Counted from the first letter of the stretch, positions 44,790 to 55,100 are shown. The stretch: 64,000 nt of DNA from Paramacrobiotus metropolitanus (GCF_019649055.1 NW_026570227.1:1302001-1366000); one strand, 5' to 3'. Translations and numbers: made by a program. The notes: a model not told the origin generated them from the sequence alone.

Positions 44790-45428
44790 CGAATTTTTAC
44801 ATCCGACTTCGATGCTTATTTCTGGTAATTCTGGCTGCGGCAAATCAACGTTCGTGGCTAATTTGTTACGTTATAATAAATTCTCAGCAAAAGTTGATCG
44901 GGTTTATTGGTTCTACAAGCAGTACCAGACATTGTACGACGATTTACTTAGAGAAGGCGTACCTATTATTTTCATCGAAGGATTACCGGATGAAATTTCT
45001 GAACCAAGATATTTTGATAAAAATTTCGTTAATGTATGTATTATTGATGACCTACATCTTGAAGAGAAGACGAGTAAACACGTAGCCCAATTATTTTGCA
45101 ATGGTGGACGTCATTCTAATACCACTGTCATTTTTCTGACTCAAAACCTTTTCTTCAAGAATGCTTATGCTCGTGACATCAGACTGAATGCCAAAATCAT
45201 TATCTGTTTTAAAAATCCGCAAGATAGACAACAACTTCAAATTTTGGGAAGGCAATTATTCCTCAAAAGCAACAGTATTTTGAAGCAGCACTTGCCGGAT
45301 GTTTAGATAGACCGTACGGCTACATTGTAATTGACTTACAGCACACAACGCCTGATAAATATCGGCTGCGTACGGCTATTTTTGGGGAAAACGAAGAAAA
45401 ATTACCGGAAATTTACATTCCCTCATAA
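44770..45428 (+). pseudogene. A32/FtsK-like genome-packaging ATPase, frameshifted
   Basis: The ATG at 44770 starts a frame with Walker A (GNSGCGKST, residues 19-27) and Walker B (VNVCIIDDLH). It follows the family through QLQILGRQLF and then stops at 45306. The conserved end of the family (PYGYIVIDLQ, KYRLRTAIF) is present in another frame up to TAA at 45426-45428, which overlaps the next ATG as TAATG. A single lost base near 45260 explains this. Either the gene is broken in this copy, or the sequence has an error, or a programmed frameshift is used; the site has no obvious slippery heptamer. In an active element this ATPase would pump DNA into capsids. Confidence 0.75.
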
Positions 45429-45757
45429 TGGAGCGCAGTCACACTGTTTCAAATCTGGACTTACTATCATCTATTGCAAAAGGCAAACCAAAGCTGATCA
45501 AAGCAATCATCAAAAACTCTGAAGATACTCTCATTGATGCTATTTCTGAGTGTGCGTTACAAATTGTTGAAGGAGTAGTTCCTGTCACTGAAACAAGCAA
45601 ATCTGCACGGCTTAAACGTGTGCTGCCGTATGTGAAATTATTATCAAAGCGCAACGTTTCTCGTCGCAAGAAAAGAAATTTCCTTCTAGCAAAAGGTGCC
45701 GCGTTATTATCTCTGATTTTACCTCCTGTTCTAAGCTTTGTTTTGGGAAAAATTTAA
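45428..45757 (+). CDS. small basic Polinton protein (109 aa)
   Basis: ATG overlaps the ATPase stop (TAATG). Sequence features are an ISECALQIVEG helix, a Lys/Arg-rich middle (RLKRVLPY, RRKKRNFLL), and a hydrophobic C-terminal helix (GAALLSLILPPVLSFVLG). I recall the same layout of acidic helix, KRR stretch and Gly/Leu-rich end from small proteins encoded beside the capsid genes of many animal Polintons; a core- or membrane-associated virion protein is likely. The 3' end overlaps the next frame. Confidence 0.6.
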   Translation: MERSHTVSNLDLLSSIAKGKPKLIKAIIKNSEDTLIDAISECALQIVEGVVPVTETSKSARLKRVLPYVKLLSKRNVSRRKKRNFLLAKGAALLSLILPPVLSFVLGKI

Positions 45758-45764
45758 AACTAAT

Positions 45765-46469
45765 ATGGCTGCACGTAAAATGTTTCTACTTAACGCTGAC
45801 CAGTTGGCACAACACAGAGATGCCCAAGCAACAAACCTCTTCAACTTTCCTTCAACACATGCGCATACGGATCGGTTCGCTCAACCATTATATAATGCAT
45901 ATGCGGATGGTAATAATGCTTTACATAATCCTAACTTAACCGCAAAAGAAAAACTAGCTGTGCACGATGATGCTTTTACACGCTATGGAAATATGTTATA
46001 CCAAGCTACTGCAATGCCACCTGGAAAATTATCTATTCCACAGCCTGTCGACACCACAGACGCAAGCGAACACATTACGAGCAAAATTAAAGATTTATTG
46101 CCAAACAAGCAGCAAGGTAACGCTCAGAAGATTTTAAATCATCTTTTGGAACACACGAATTTGAGTGTTGCGGATAATTGGAATATAATTAACGATGGCA
46201 TGGCGTTACCGGGGATCAATATCGTTGATCTTCTGCGCTGGGTGACAGCGCCAACAAATCCAACCAGCACTTACACACCAACTGGTTTAATGACGTTAAT
46301 AAATGCGATGAAGTACTCAAACGTTCCAGCAAGTTTAATTTCTAACGCGCAACGGCGTCGACTGTATGAAACGGCTGATGGGGATGAATTTGAAGGTTCG
46401 GGAAGTGGAACCCGTAGTGGTCGCGGCAACGTAAACGCTACACCAAGTACATCATGGCGACGATACTAA
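45765..46469 (+). CDS. Polinton virion-type protein, function unknown (234 aa)
   Basis: Start chosen at MAARKMFLLNADQL (ATG 45765), just past the previous stop, because upstream codons in this frame overlap the previous gene. The protein has a helical N-terminal half, an LPNKQQGNAQKILNHLLEH segment and a WNIINDGMALPGINIVDLLRW segment, and ends in a Gly/Ser/Arg-rich tail (GSGSGTRSGRGN). Proteins with an (L)LxxL..PG.N..DLLRW pattern follow the small basic gene in related elements, from memory. It is probably a virion component; no enzymatic motif is seen. Confidence 0.55.
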   Translation: MAARKMFLLNADQLAQHRDAQATNLFNFPSTHAHTDRFAQPLYNAYADGNNALHNPNLTAKEKLAVHDDAFTRYGNMLYQATAMPPGKLSIPQPVDTTDASEHITSKIKDLLPNKQQGNAQKILNHLLEHTNLSVADNWNIINDGMALPGINIVDLLRWVTAPTNPTSTYTPTGLMTLINAMKYSNVPASLISNAQRRRLYETADGDEFEGSGSGTRSGRGNVNATPSTSWRRY

Positions 46470-46545
46470 CTTTATTATGCTTATTGTGTTTGATATTTTG
46501 CTTACTATTTGCTAAATTTCCAACAGCAACATGAAAATATGTTTT

Positions 46546-47106
46546 TCACTTTATTACTTTGTACATCGGCAACGAATATTGCAATTTTTTCGGACGACGT
46601 TTCAAGCAACGTTCCGGATGTTTACATATGTGTAAAAATCGTCGTGCAAACTTATTTAATAAAACATCATTGCGCTTCAGATTTTTCGGATATTCAAGTT
46701 TATCAGTAATAGCACGCAACATAAGACCACGACAAGAATGATATAGAAAATAAATACAAAATAAACCACAAGTTTTAGAGTTAAGATCTTGAAGTTGTAT
46801 ATAATTCTCACGGTAATAGCCATTACATTCAGGGAAGCTATCAGACAAAAATTTGTCGATTTCCACGCCATAGAAGAGCGATGTTTTTCCAAAAGAGTCG
46901 AAAAATGTAACGTTGTTTCTGTTTTTTGCGAATATGGCAAGCCAGTGCTCTCCGGGCATGTTATATTTGTCCGAATTAACAATGAGTGCACAAGGAAACC
47001 TAGTTTGAATGCCGGATGGCAGTGTGTCCCGTGAATACACGCCTAAAAAGTGCTTCGACAGACAGGCGTCGTGTTGAATTATGTCCAGTATTTTGTAGTT
47101 ATTCAT
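46546..47106 (-). CDS. adenain-like cysteine protease (186 aa)
   Basis: Matches the adenoviral/Ulp1-type (C5/C48) maturation protease. His54 sits in GEHWLAIF, Asp70 in FFDSFG, a Gln lies before the nucleophile (IQLQDL), and Cys113 sits in KTCGLFCIYF. The N-terminal part has LGVYSRDTLP, usual for these proteases. The C-terminus is Lys/Arg-rich. The role would be cleavage of capsid precursors during particle maturation. It starts 8 nt downstream of the major capsid gene stop on the same strand, so both are likely in one transcription unit. All catalytic residues are present. Confidence 0.88.
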   Translation of the reverse strand: MNNYKILDIIQHDACLSKHFLGVYSRDTLPSGIQTRFPCALIVNSDKYNMPGEHWLAIFAKNRNNVTFFDSFGKTSLFYGVEIDKFLSDSFPECNGYYRENYIQLQDLNSKTCGLFCIYFLYHSCRGLMLRAITDKLEYPKNLKRNDVLLNKFARRFLHICKHPERCLKRRPKKLQYSLPMYKVIK

Positions 47107-47114
47107 TGTTTTTG

Positions 47115-48443
47115 TTAGGCACGCTTATAGGGGCAGTAAACATTCCGGCGAGAATCAATTTCTATCAGCGCGTTTCTGTTGTGGTAAATTAAAATTGAAT
47201 AGGTCTCGGTTGTTGGTGTGGAAAATGTAATTGACAATCCTAAAATTCCTTTGCGAGGTGCATTAATGCATGAATGATCTCCGACATCCGGTTCTAAATT
47301 GAACCCGTAAATTGCGAACCCACGTCCCCAGTCGCCTTGCATAAAAGACAGGCACGAATTCTTAAACAGCATTCCGGTCGTTTCCATTAAGCTGAGATAA
47401 CCATCGCGGTAATTGTGATCCCCTAATTCTAAAGGCTTCTCTGGGAACGGCTCCGAGTTGATATAAGTTACAATCTGACCAACTCCAGCAAGAACGAAAT
47501 TATATGGGTTTCTTGTTAACACGCCGCCAACAGCTTGCGAATGTACAATACCGACAAGAATTTGTTTGGGAATTGTCCCGCGGAATAAATCGTCCCGCGA
47601 CCAATGACTACTTCCGTTCGGGATAGTCATTTCCATAATGTTAGATTCAATGAATGGAATTAAGGCATTACGTTTTTGCAACATAATTTCATGAGCCAGC
47701 AAAAATTCTGGGTCCAACCTAATTTTTTTCAAACGTAGTGTTGCTCTCTGAATAACGATTTTTAAATCTAGGGCTGGAACGCTTGACATAAGAACAAATT
47801 TATCTTTAGCCCGTGTTAAAACAAGTTTCATGTCCACTTTAGTCGGAATCAGACGCTGCTGATTAGCCAAATCAGACGGAAATTTACAAAACAGACGCAG
47901 TGTGATTCCCGCTTTAAGAGCCAGATTTCGGACAACATACGCTTCGTTAACTTTCAAGTCATTATCATTTGGGTCGGGTACTGCTAGCAACAACGTGTCG
48001 AATTGACCCGGGGTTTCCGGAACCCATCCAGCATGTGACAGCTGCTCATGGCCATGCTCTCCATAATTAAATAAATTCTCAAAGTACGATGCGTAATGTG
48101 ATAACGATGGTATCGATGAAACTGATTCGCCGTTAAATAAAAGTTCGTGTCCGCTAAATAAACTACGCGCTAAATTATTCACTGCACCAAAATTTAATGC
48201 ATCCGCTGGTAGTGCGTTTCCTGAGGTTCGTACACAAACATCCAACAAAATTACACTGTGAGCCAAATCAATCATTTCATCGGGAGTCCCAGCGATTTCC
48301 CATGAAAGGGTATCAACATCAAGAGTATTCCCAATTGGGTTATAAGATACATATTTTGCAGATTCGATAGCCGTTTGGGTAGGCGGAAATGAAAAGTGGT
48401 CCAACTCAGACTTTAAACATAGAGGCGCTGATTGAAGATCCAT
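47115..48443 (-). CDS. major capsid protein, double jelly-roll (442 aa)
   Basis: I used the ATG at 48443; an upstream GTG adds three codons. Length and motifs fit Polinton/adintovirus major capsid proteins: an FPPTQTAIESAKYVSYNP start, a long early beta-rich region, and NNLARSLFSGHELLFNGESV, an equivalent of the conserved NN.LHSLF..v.v..N motif. These are followed by SLSHYASYFENLFNYG and a second jelly-roll half. It ends with a segment containing YSILIYHNRNALIEID. The frame is uninterrupted. Together with the protease, penton and ATPase it supports particle-forming ability of the lineage. Confidence 0.85.
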   Translation of the reverse strand: MDLQSAPLCLKSELDHFSFPPTQTAIESAKYVSYNPIGNTLDVDTLSWEIAGTPDEMIDLAHSVILLDVCVRTSGNALPADALNFGAVNNLARSLFSGHELLFNGESVSSIPSLSHYASYFENLFNYGEHGHEQLSHAGWVPETPGQFDTLLLAVPDPNDNDLKVNEAYVVRNLALKAGITLRLFCKFPSDLANQQRLIPTKVDMKLVLTRAKDKFVLMSSVPALDLKIVIQRATLRLKKIRLDPEFLLAHEIMLQKRNALIPFIESNIMEMTIPNGSSHWSRDDLFRGTIPKQILVGIVHSQAVGGVLTRNPYNFVLAGVGQIVTYINSEPFPEKPLELGDHNYRDGYLSLMETTGMLFKNSCLSFMQGDWGRGFAIYGFNLEPDVGDHSCINAPRKGILGLSITFSTPTTETYSILIYHNRNALIEIDSRRNVYCPYKRA

Positions 48444-48469
48444 GATTGCCACGTAGCTTTCTATGGAAA

Positions 48470-48970
48470 TTATTTCTGATTCAGTAGATTACTCAGAGGA
48501 AAACGCAGCTTTTTCTTCTTCGAAGATTTTTTCACTTTTGATTTCTTGTGACGTTTAGCAGCTCGCTTTCTCGGTTTTGCTGGCTGCTTCTTTTTTCGAT
48601 GGCGACGCTTCCGCTTCGTGATTGGCTTTTCTATATTTTTGACAACTTTTCTGGAGCGAGTTCTACGCTTTCTTCGCTTTCCGGACCCTCCCTGAATTTT
48701 ACTAGCGATGTTTTGCATAGCTTCCACAGTATGATTCCGAGCCGAATCCAACAGAGGCGTCTTGTTATGAAGAACGTCGTTAACAACATTTTTCCCTAAC
48801 CTTACGAGGTTTGGAAATATTATATTTTTAGCCGTCCTAGCCAAACTACCAAAAAAATTCCCAATAGCGCCATATCCAGTTTGTGCATGCCCTTCGCTGT
48901 GGCTATATGTTGGTGATAATAGCTGCACATAAACCTGAGCAGGTATGCTGAACGTTTGGATATCATCCAT
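48470..48970 (-). CDS. basic, membrane-active-type virion protein (166 aa)
   Basis: The N-terminal half has a Gly-rich amphipathic helix (YGAIGNFFGSLARTAKNI), similar in character to adenovirus pVI-type membrane-lytic helices. After a possible GGSG site the C-terminal half is extremely Lys/Arg-rich (KRRKRRTRSRK and KSKVKKSSKKKK), as in core DNA-binding proteins. One protein may combine both functions or be cleaved by the protease near GGSGKR. It lies between the minor and major capsid genes with gaps below 30 nt. Confidence 0.65.
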   Translation of the reverse strand: MDDIQTFSIPAQVYVQLLSPTYSHSEGHAQTGYGAIGNFFGSLARTAKNIIFPNLVRLGKNVVNDVLHNKTPLLDSARNHTVEAMQNIASKIQGGSGKRRKRRTRSRKVVKNIEKPITKRKRRHRKKKQPAKPRKRAAKRHKKSKVKKSSKKKKLRFPLSNLLNQK

Positions 48971-48972
48971 GA

Positions 48973-49374
48973 TTATTTTTTCCGAAAATGTAACTGAAGT
49001 ACAGTAGTAGCGCCTTTTTCAAATAACATGTTTTTGCCACTTGCATCCGTTATCGAAAATGAAATTCTGTCAAACTGATTGACGGCAATGTCAGTGTACG
49101 ATCCACGTTTCGATGCGTTTCCGCCACATGCTTCCTTGACGGACAGCAAAGCTAATAGTGAAACTCTTGAATTATTTAAAATTTGACTTCTTATTAAATC
49201 AGAGTGCACAAAAAGGGTGGTTACATCAGAATTTATTGGCTTCGGACATTGTATAAACGTTAAAGCCATTTCATAATCTGACGAGAGTTGCATATAATCG
49301 GGTAAATACACGGTAAACTCAGAGGCAGTATTGCCGTTCAGCTTATCAGAAGTAGCAGTAATAGTAAAATCCAT
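48973..49374 (-). CDS. minor capsid (penton-like) protein (133 aa)
   Basis: Starts MDFTITATSDKLNG and is predicted to be all beta (EFTVYLPDYMQL, YEMALTFIQCPKPI, DRISFSITDASG, TVLQLHFRKK). Size, beta content and position next to the major capsid gene agree with the single jelly-roll penton proteins of Polintons. The stop is 2 nt from the start of the following gene. Confidence 0.65.
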   Translation of the reverse strand: MDFTITATSDKLNGNTASEFTVYLPDYMQLSSDYEMALTFIQCPKPINSDVTTLFVHSDLIRSQILNNSRVSLLALLSVKEACGGNASKRGSYTDIAVNQFDRISFSITDASGKNMLFEKGATTVLQLHFRKK

Positions 49375-49384
49375 GATTGATTAT

Positions 49385-50485
49385 TTAAACAAGCACAAGA
49401 CCACGTTTAGCTAACTCGGAAACTGAAATCCATTCATCAAATTTTTTATTCCAACCAACATAATGAATAAGGACTTTGTTTCTCTTTTTTCCAATAACAG
49501 CGATTTCAGCGGATTCATTCGTTTCTTTCGCCACTTTTTGCAATTCTTCAAGGTAAAATTTTCCTTCTAATTGCTCACCTTTCAAATCTTCCACAAAAAA
49601 TACTTCAACGCCGTCTTTCGTATCTTTGCTTTTTATTCTGTACACTTCAATGGTCCACCCAATCGTGTATCCCTTTTCATGGGAAGTTTTCTTTAAACTT
49701 AATCGAACGTAGTCTCCCACATTAATGTTGTTTTTCGAATTTCTTGTCAAAATATGATTAAGTTTCCACGTTTCTTTCATTATTTTCACGAACTCTGCTT
49801 CGCTTTCTTTGTTTACTTCTTTAGGCGTATGGTTCTTTAGTGAGCGATGTGGAGAGTTATTGTATGAATCCAAAATATCTTGTATAACATCAATCCATCT
49901 CTTTGATTTGTTAAATGTGAGATAGCGAAATAATTTTGTTGAAATTGTTCTGTTAAGACGTTCCACTAAACCGGCTTTAATTTCAGCGTTCTGAGTAGAA
50001 AAATGATCAATATTATACTCTTTTAACAAACCGGAAACATGTTGGTTGTAAAACTCTTTTCCCAGGTCCGTTTGCAGTCGCACTGGTTGAAAACCGCAAC
50101 GTTGTAAAATTTTTTGAAGAGCATCCTTTACTTGAATACCAGACTTTTGCCGGAGAGGTTCCACCCACGCTTGACGTGAAAAACAATCGACTACCACAAG
50201 CAAATAGTTATATCCGTCATTGTGTACAGCTAATGAACTGTAGTCGATTAAATCGGCTTGGAGTTGTTCACCAAATGACATAACAACAAACGGTCGGCGA
50301 GCAAATTTTTTCTTGACAGGTTTATGCAAAGAGTAAGCTGGCTGAGCTGTGAGAAATTCACGCACATCATTTTCAGAAATCTTTTCACTTGATTCATTTC
50401 TTGCGGCATGAAGAAGTTTTCTGATGCCACCGAAACCCCCAGGTGATGCTGGGTTAAGATAAATTTTTTTCAACAAAGATTCCAT
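49385..50485 (-). CDS. retroviral-type integrase with chromo-barrel-like tail (366 aa)
   Basis: The N-terminal part (SPGGFGGIRKLLHAA, LTAQPAYSLHKP) is typical for Polinton integrases. The RVE core has the catalytic triad Asp78 (QADLID), Asp140 (QTDLGKEF) and Glu175 (AGLVERLN), spacing D-D35-E. The C-terminal 40 residues contain VLIHYVGWNKKFDEWI, which fits the MRG15/MOF-type chromo barrel pattern (HYVGWN..xDEW) more closely than the canonical chromodomain. A tail of this type would bind modified histones and guide integration. The 5' end overlaps the next gene by 32 nt in a different frame. Confidence 0.9.
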   Translation of the reverse strand: MESLLKKIYLNPASPGGFGGIRKLLHAARNESSEKISENDVREFLTAQPAYSLHKPVKKKFARRPFVVMSFGEQLQADLIDYSSLAVHNDGYNYLLVVVDCFSRQAWVEPLRQKSGIQVKDALQKILQRCGFQPVRLQTDLGKEFYNQHVSGLLKEYNIDHFSTQNAEIKAGLVERLNRTISTKLFRYLTFNKSKRWIDVIQDILDSYNNSPHRSLKNHTPKEVNKESEAEFVKIMKETWKLNHILTRNSKNNINVGDYVRLSLKKTSHEKGYTIGWTIEVYRIKSKDTKDGVEVFFVEDLKGEQLEGKFYLEELQKVAKETNESAEIAVIGKKRNKVLIHYVGWNKKFDEWISVSELAKRGLVLV

Positions 50486-51041
50486 GAATGATTTTAACCA
50501 ATTTTTTGTCCAAACCTTTAGGAAGAGCGTTATCCAAAAACTGTTTACGCATCAGCGGTCTCCAGATAGTCAGGCATTTATAATATAAAATACAAGTGCA
50601 GATTTTATTCTTTTCGCCTGTATATTCCTCGAAAACCTGGTTGAAAATTCTTTTCAGCTTTCTTTTGTTGAGAGTGTTTAATAAAATATAAAAGACTGAA
50701 GACTTTAAATTACGATCATTGAGTCGGTTTTTGCATGAATGCTCCAGTGACACAGAATAACACCCCTTGCAGGCCAAACGCTCCGATTGCATGAACTGTT
50801 GGTTCATCAAATACGCAACGATAAATTTGAAAGCAGAGACACTGCGTTTATACAAAAGGGATTTTTGATCATGTACTGGTAAGCGAGAACTTCCGGAAGA
50901 ACAAAGCCCTGACACAAGCTCGCTTTTCAAACGCCCATTATTTTCGGCTCTCAAATGCGACATTTTTAGGTTTAAAAATTGAACAAACCAACTGATGAGT
51001 GAAATGTCAAGCACGTGGCGTTGTATCTGTTGCGCGTCCAT
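50454..51041 (-). CDS. Polinton protein of unknown function (195 aa)
   Basis: Starts MDAQQIQRHVLDISLISWF. A predicted helical protein with a cysteine motif in the middle (LACKGCYSVSLEHSC) that could bind zinc, and a Lys-rich second half (LNKRKLKRIFNQVF, LPKGLDKKLVK). It overlaps the integrase start by 32 nt, so both are likely on one transcript. I do not recognise the family; position beside the integrase suggests an integration or DNA-handling role, which is inference only. Confidence 0.55.
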   Translation of the reverse strand: MDAQQIQRHVLDISLISWFVQFLNLKMSHLRAENNGRLKSELVSGLCSSGSSRLPVHDQKSLLYKRSVSAFKFIVAYLMNQQFMQSERLACKGCYSVSLEHSCKNRLNDRNLKSSVFYILLNTLNKRKLKRIFNQVFEEYTGEKNKICTCILYYKCLTIWRPLMRKQFLDNALPKGLDKKLVKIIHGIFVEKNLS

Positions 51042-51217
51042 CTTGGCAACAATTTTTTATTTTTTCTTTCTGACCAATCGCGTGCGGCCTAAATAGTTGG
51101 GGCTGCCCACAAGTACACTGATGATAATCGGCTGTGTCCGGCTACCAACAAAAGATTGCAAATTTTAGATCTCTCCATTTGTATTTGATTTAGTAAGGGA
51201 TTCTTATATTTTTTGCA

Positions 51218-51787
51218 ATGGACGCAGCATTTGAAATTAGATATAAAGAGTACATTGAGGCTCTGAGGAATGAGTTTCGTGAAATCGGTAGTATTGATGG
51301 CGCGACAGTGTATTATTTAAATTGCAGTGTTATGGTGTTAGTGACTTGGTGTGACCGGAAGGTGAAAATGGTTACAACCCTTGAACCAAACGTTGTCGAT
51401 TTGGACCTCATTGAAAAGAACGGCATCTGTCTACACGATCTAGAAATGGCACAGTTATTCCGAATTTTTGAAGATCGCTCGGTCATTGATAATATGCATC
51501 TGGCTCGTACGGTTGGTACTGCTCAAACGATCTCTTTCCGTGGAAAGCGAAAAACCACCGTGACGTGTTTTCCAACGCCACTTGAAACTAGTGTCGACAA
51601 AGAACAATGTATTCGGATTGCACAAGGGGTGAAGTCTATCGCTGGAACTTGGTCAACGTTGTGTTACTTACTTCACCGTTTGGAGAATGAACTAGGACAG
51701 GAATTGCCGCTGGGACATTTCAACAAGCCGGAAGCCTGGGATATGGAAATTTCTGCATTGCACATGGCAGAATGCATATTGGAATAA
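51218..51787 (+). CDS. Polinton protein of unknown function (189 aa)
   Basis: Starts MDAAFEIRYKEYIEALRNEF on the plus strand, divergent from 50454-51041 with 176 bp between their starts. A mixed alpha/beta soluble protein with SFRGKRKTTVTCFPTP in the middle. No motif is recognised. It is the only plus-strand gene between the integrase and polymerase clusters. The segment from its stop to the polymerase stop (51788-52124) holds the paired motif at 52058-52080. Confidence 0.5.
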   Translation: MDAAFEIRYKEYIEALRNEFREIGSIDGATVYYLNCSVMVLVTWCDRKVKMVTTLEPNVVDLDLIEKNGICLHDLEMAQLFRIFEDRSVIDNMHLARTVGTAQTISFRGKRKTTVTCFPTPLETSVDKEQCIRIAQGVKSIAGTWSTLCYLLHRLENELGQELPLGHFNKPEAWDMEISALHMAECILE

Positions 51788-52058
51788 TTTGTGTGCACTC
51801 ATTGGTATTGCAAATTTCATCATTCTTGTTCGATCTTATTAGTTTGACATTATTTGTGTAGAAACGGAAAAGCAAATAATCTCTGTGTGCACTCAGTTTT
51901 GAATAATTGTAAATATTTCTGCGCTATCGCTTTTTGCTCGGCTTTACTTTGAAAGAAGACAATGTCCACCGATGTTTCACGTTTTTTAATACAATAAATG
52001 CAAAGAATATTCAGTTGTTCGACAGAAAAGTAGAAAATAAAAAGAACACAGTACACAT

Positions 52059-52079
52059 TTTGACGCCGTTTTTGACGCC
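52059..52079 (-). promoter_or_regulatory. paired GGCGTCAAA motif 2
   Basis: Same 12-bp-offset pair on the minus strand, about 45 bp downstream of the polymerase stop codon. Confidence 0.5.
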
Positions 52080-52124
52080 ATAACACAAATAAAGATACGC
52101 AAACCAGAATTAGTAGAAATTATG

Positions 52125-55100
52125 CTAATCCACTAAGGATTCGAGAGCCACATCATCGTCAATGTTTTCATACAACATAGCAGGGGTGTATTTCTCAAGC
52201 AAATTAAATACGAGATCCATTTCCTTCGAGCCGATTTTAGGAAAGGGAATATTTTCATATCCGTGCGGGTACGTTACAAAATTTTCTCCGATCACCCTGC
52301 TGGTAAATGTGCATCCCACGCGCCGCTGCAAAGGCACAGTTTGGATGGTAAAGTCAGTGGTGTTCCGTTTGAACGTTATGTCATCGCATGCTTGGACAGT
52401 TGATGGGCCAGTGCTGAATAACATGTCCCGTAGCACCGATCCATGGAAACGATCCTTCAGCGCTTCGGTTTTTGGAATACCTTTGCATTTGATTCGTTCT
52501 TCTCCGGTAGACATCATTTGGCAGTACGTTTTCTTTGCCAGTGCCAACCATTCGACGAAATAATTACCACCCAGATCATCGGAAAACTCGCCCAACAGAT
52601 CTCCAAGAGGCGGATCTGGCTTTTCCGGTTCACTAACAAACATAACGGAGTCCGTGTCGCAATAAAGAAGACTATCCTCAACTAGCCGTAGTTGTTGCAA
52701 CAGCTTCAGTTGAGCCAAACCAGTAGTGAAAACACCAATGTACGGATTGCATCGTTTGTTTGGCGCAGCCTAAAAGAAATAAAATGCGGTGCTGAATAAA
52801 ACTGACAAAATCAATCCGAAATAAATATAATACCCAGTTTTTCTTTTCCATATAGGTGACATCCAACGCTTTGCCGTTATTCACGATCCGAACATCTTTT
52901 GTTTCGAACGATGTATTGAAAACGATGTCCTTCATTTGCTTATAAGTAGTGCAGTATTTATGTTGCTGGTACAGCGCTTTCATAACAAATCTATAAAAAT
53001 TTACTATAACAGCACCTTTTCAAAATATTAAATTTATTGTCTTTACCTGCCCCACACGGCGTTCACCCAAATTTTCGCACAGTACTTGGCGCCTGGATTT
53101 AGCTGCACTTCGTCAGGTTCAAAAACAATTCCTAGCTTTTCGGCGTAGTTGCGGCAGTACTCCCATTTCTCTTCCTCCGTCACGATGTGCGCCGGAAACC
53201 CGCTGTTCACAATTTTGCCACGGATTAAGTCGAGAATAAACTGAGCAAAAATTCCTCCGTCTTTGGTTTCAGGATTGAATTGCGATGTTTCTTCGAAATG
53301 GTGGATTTCAAAAATGTTGCTGATTTTATACCCGTCTGATACCGCTTGTTCCATCAAGGGAGTAATCCATGCACCTTCAAGTTCCCGTTGTTCATCTGTG
53401 TGCTCACACTGTTTGGCAATATTCACTTCTTCTGAACATGATCTGCATAACGTGTAGACGGTTCTTCCATCTTTCAGTCGCATTGGCAACGTCGGCACAA
53501 ACAAATTCTTAGGGGGAAGTACACGACAGTAAATTACGCCATAATATTCCGATAAGTCGAACGGGTCGCCGAAGTTATTGTAAAGAATCGTAGGATGACC
53601 CACAGGATACTTTCCGTACACCATTATTGATGGGTACAGGGATATGAAATCGAAAGCTTTTCCTTTCAGCGGTGGCGGAATTTCTTTATACATGGCAAAA
53701 ATTTCAGTCCTTCCGCCGAACAAGTGGTCACGAACGTTCAGTGGCGGTCGAAATTCTTTTTGCGGGATGATTTTTCCATTTTTAACCAATTCGTCGTACT
53801 CGCATTCCCAGATCCCCACAAAAAACCGGCCATAGCTCTCAATCCTCCTTTTAATTCTCAGTGTTTCCTCTCGCAATTCGCCATACGTACGCATTCTGAC
53901 AGAGTTCATTTTCCGTTGGTCAGGAAAGCATTTCTTGCAACCGTGCCAAAAGCAACCGTAGAACTGATAGCACGTTCCGGTGGGTTCCCAAAATCCATCA
54001 ACACATATTTTGTCGTCTAAGAACTTTTCGCCAGCAGCTGAACGAGCAGTCTGAAGGAATTCCCCGGGTTGTTTCTTTTGCAACTGTCTTTCGATATGCG
54101 ACAACCACTGAAATCCTTTAAAACTTTGATTTTGTCGTCCGCCGTAACCACCTGGAGGAATTATCCCGATGGTGTTCGGTTTCAAGTAGTGAACTTGGAA
54201 AGCCAAAAGCACTGCTGAAGGATTTGTTACAGAATCGAATGGATCAATACCAGGGAACATATCCATGAAGTTTTTGCGAGTGATCCGGCAACATTCTCTT
54301 AAAACCAAAACATCGTTCACACAGTATTTCTTGCATTCCTCCAGGAGGTTGTAGTTACTCCCAAACGTATTAACCGATTCGTCATACCACTTTTCAAATT
54401 CCTCAAATTTCTTGCGTGACATCCTTGAGCAGTCGAAGTATTCTTTTCCTGAACAGAAACTTGAGTTCAACATTTGACGCCGTTTTTGACGCCATGAAAA
54501 TAAAAAAAAATTTTATATTTTTGTTACCTGGCAACGGTCCATGATAATTTTGGTTTGCTGGTGTGTTGAACGCGTACGGAAAAAATCCTTTCAGTACTAA
54601 ATGGTCAATTCCCAAATCCTTTGGAAGCTCGGAAAGAGAACGTGGCATAAAAGAGAGCGTGTCGATGAACTTGCACTTCAGCCCGGGAATTTTCAACATT
54701 GTAATACTGGAACCATCTTGAATTTTTTCAACGATGTGGCCTTCCTTTTCTAATCCACTAAGGATGAAAAAATTGTCGTATCGTTTTCCGTTGTGTGATA
54801 AAAAGGTGCACGATCGGCAGTTTTTAAAAATCCATTCAAGTAGCTCAGAAACACATCCGTATCCACTGAAACAAATCTCGAACGAATCATCGTCCAAGCA
54901 CATCATGGCCACGACCATCGGCTGGTGATATCGACTGTTGTCGAGACATGTTTCAAAATCAAAAACAAATTTTTTGTTCTCGAAACGGGCTTGCTGTTTT
55001 CCGTCTGCTTTGGAAATCATAGATCCGAAATCTTCACACTCATCATCAGTGTCATCGCTAACGTCTTCCTTTGCATCATCGCAAAACTCTTCGCTAGCTG

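Noticed and set aside
54403-54532. Extension of PolB exon 2 through MASKTASN into exon 3 without splicing
   Set aside because: The frame runs into the wrong phase at the exon 3 polymerase sequence; removing the GT-AG intron 54527-54449 joins the conserved LPGKEYFD..M region exactly.
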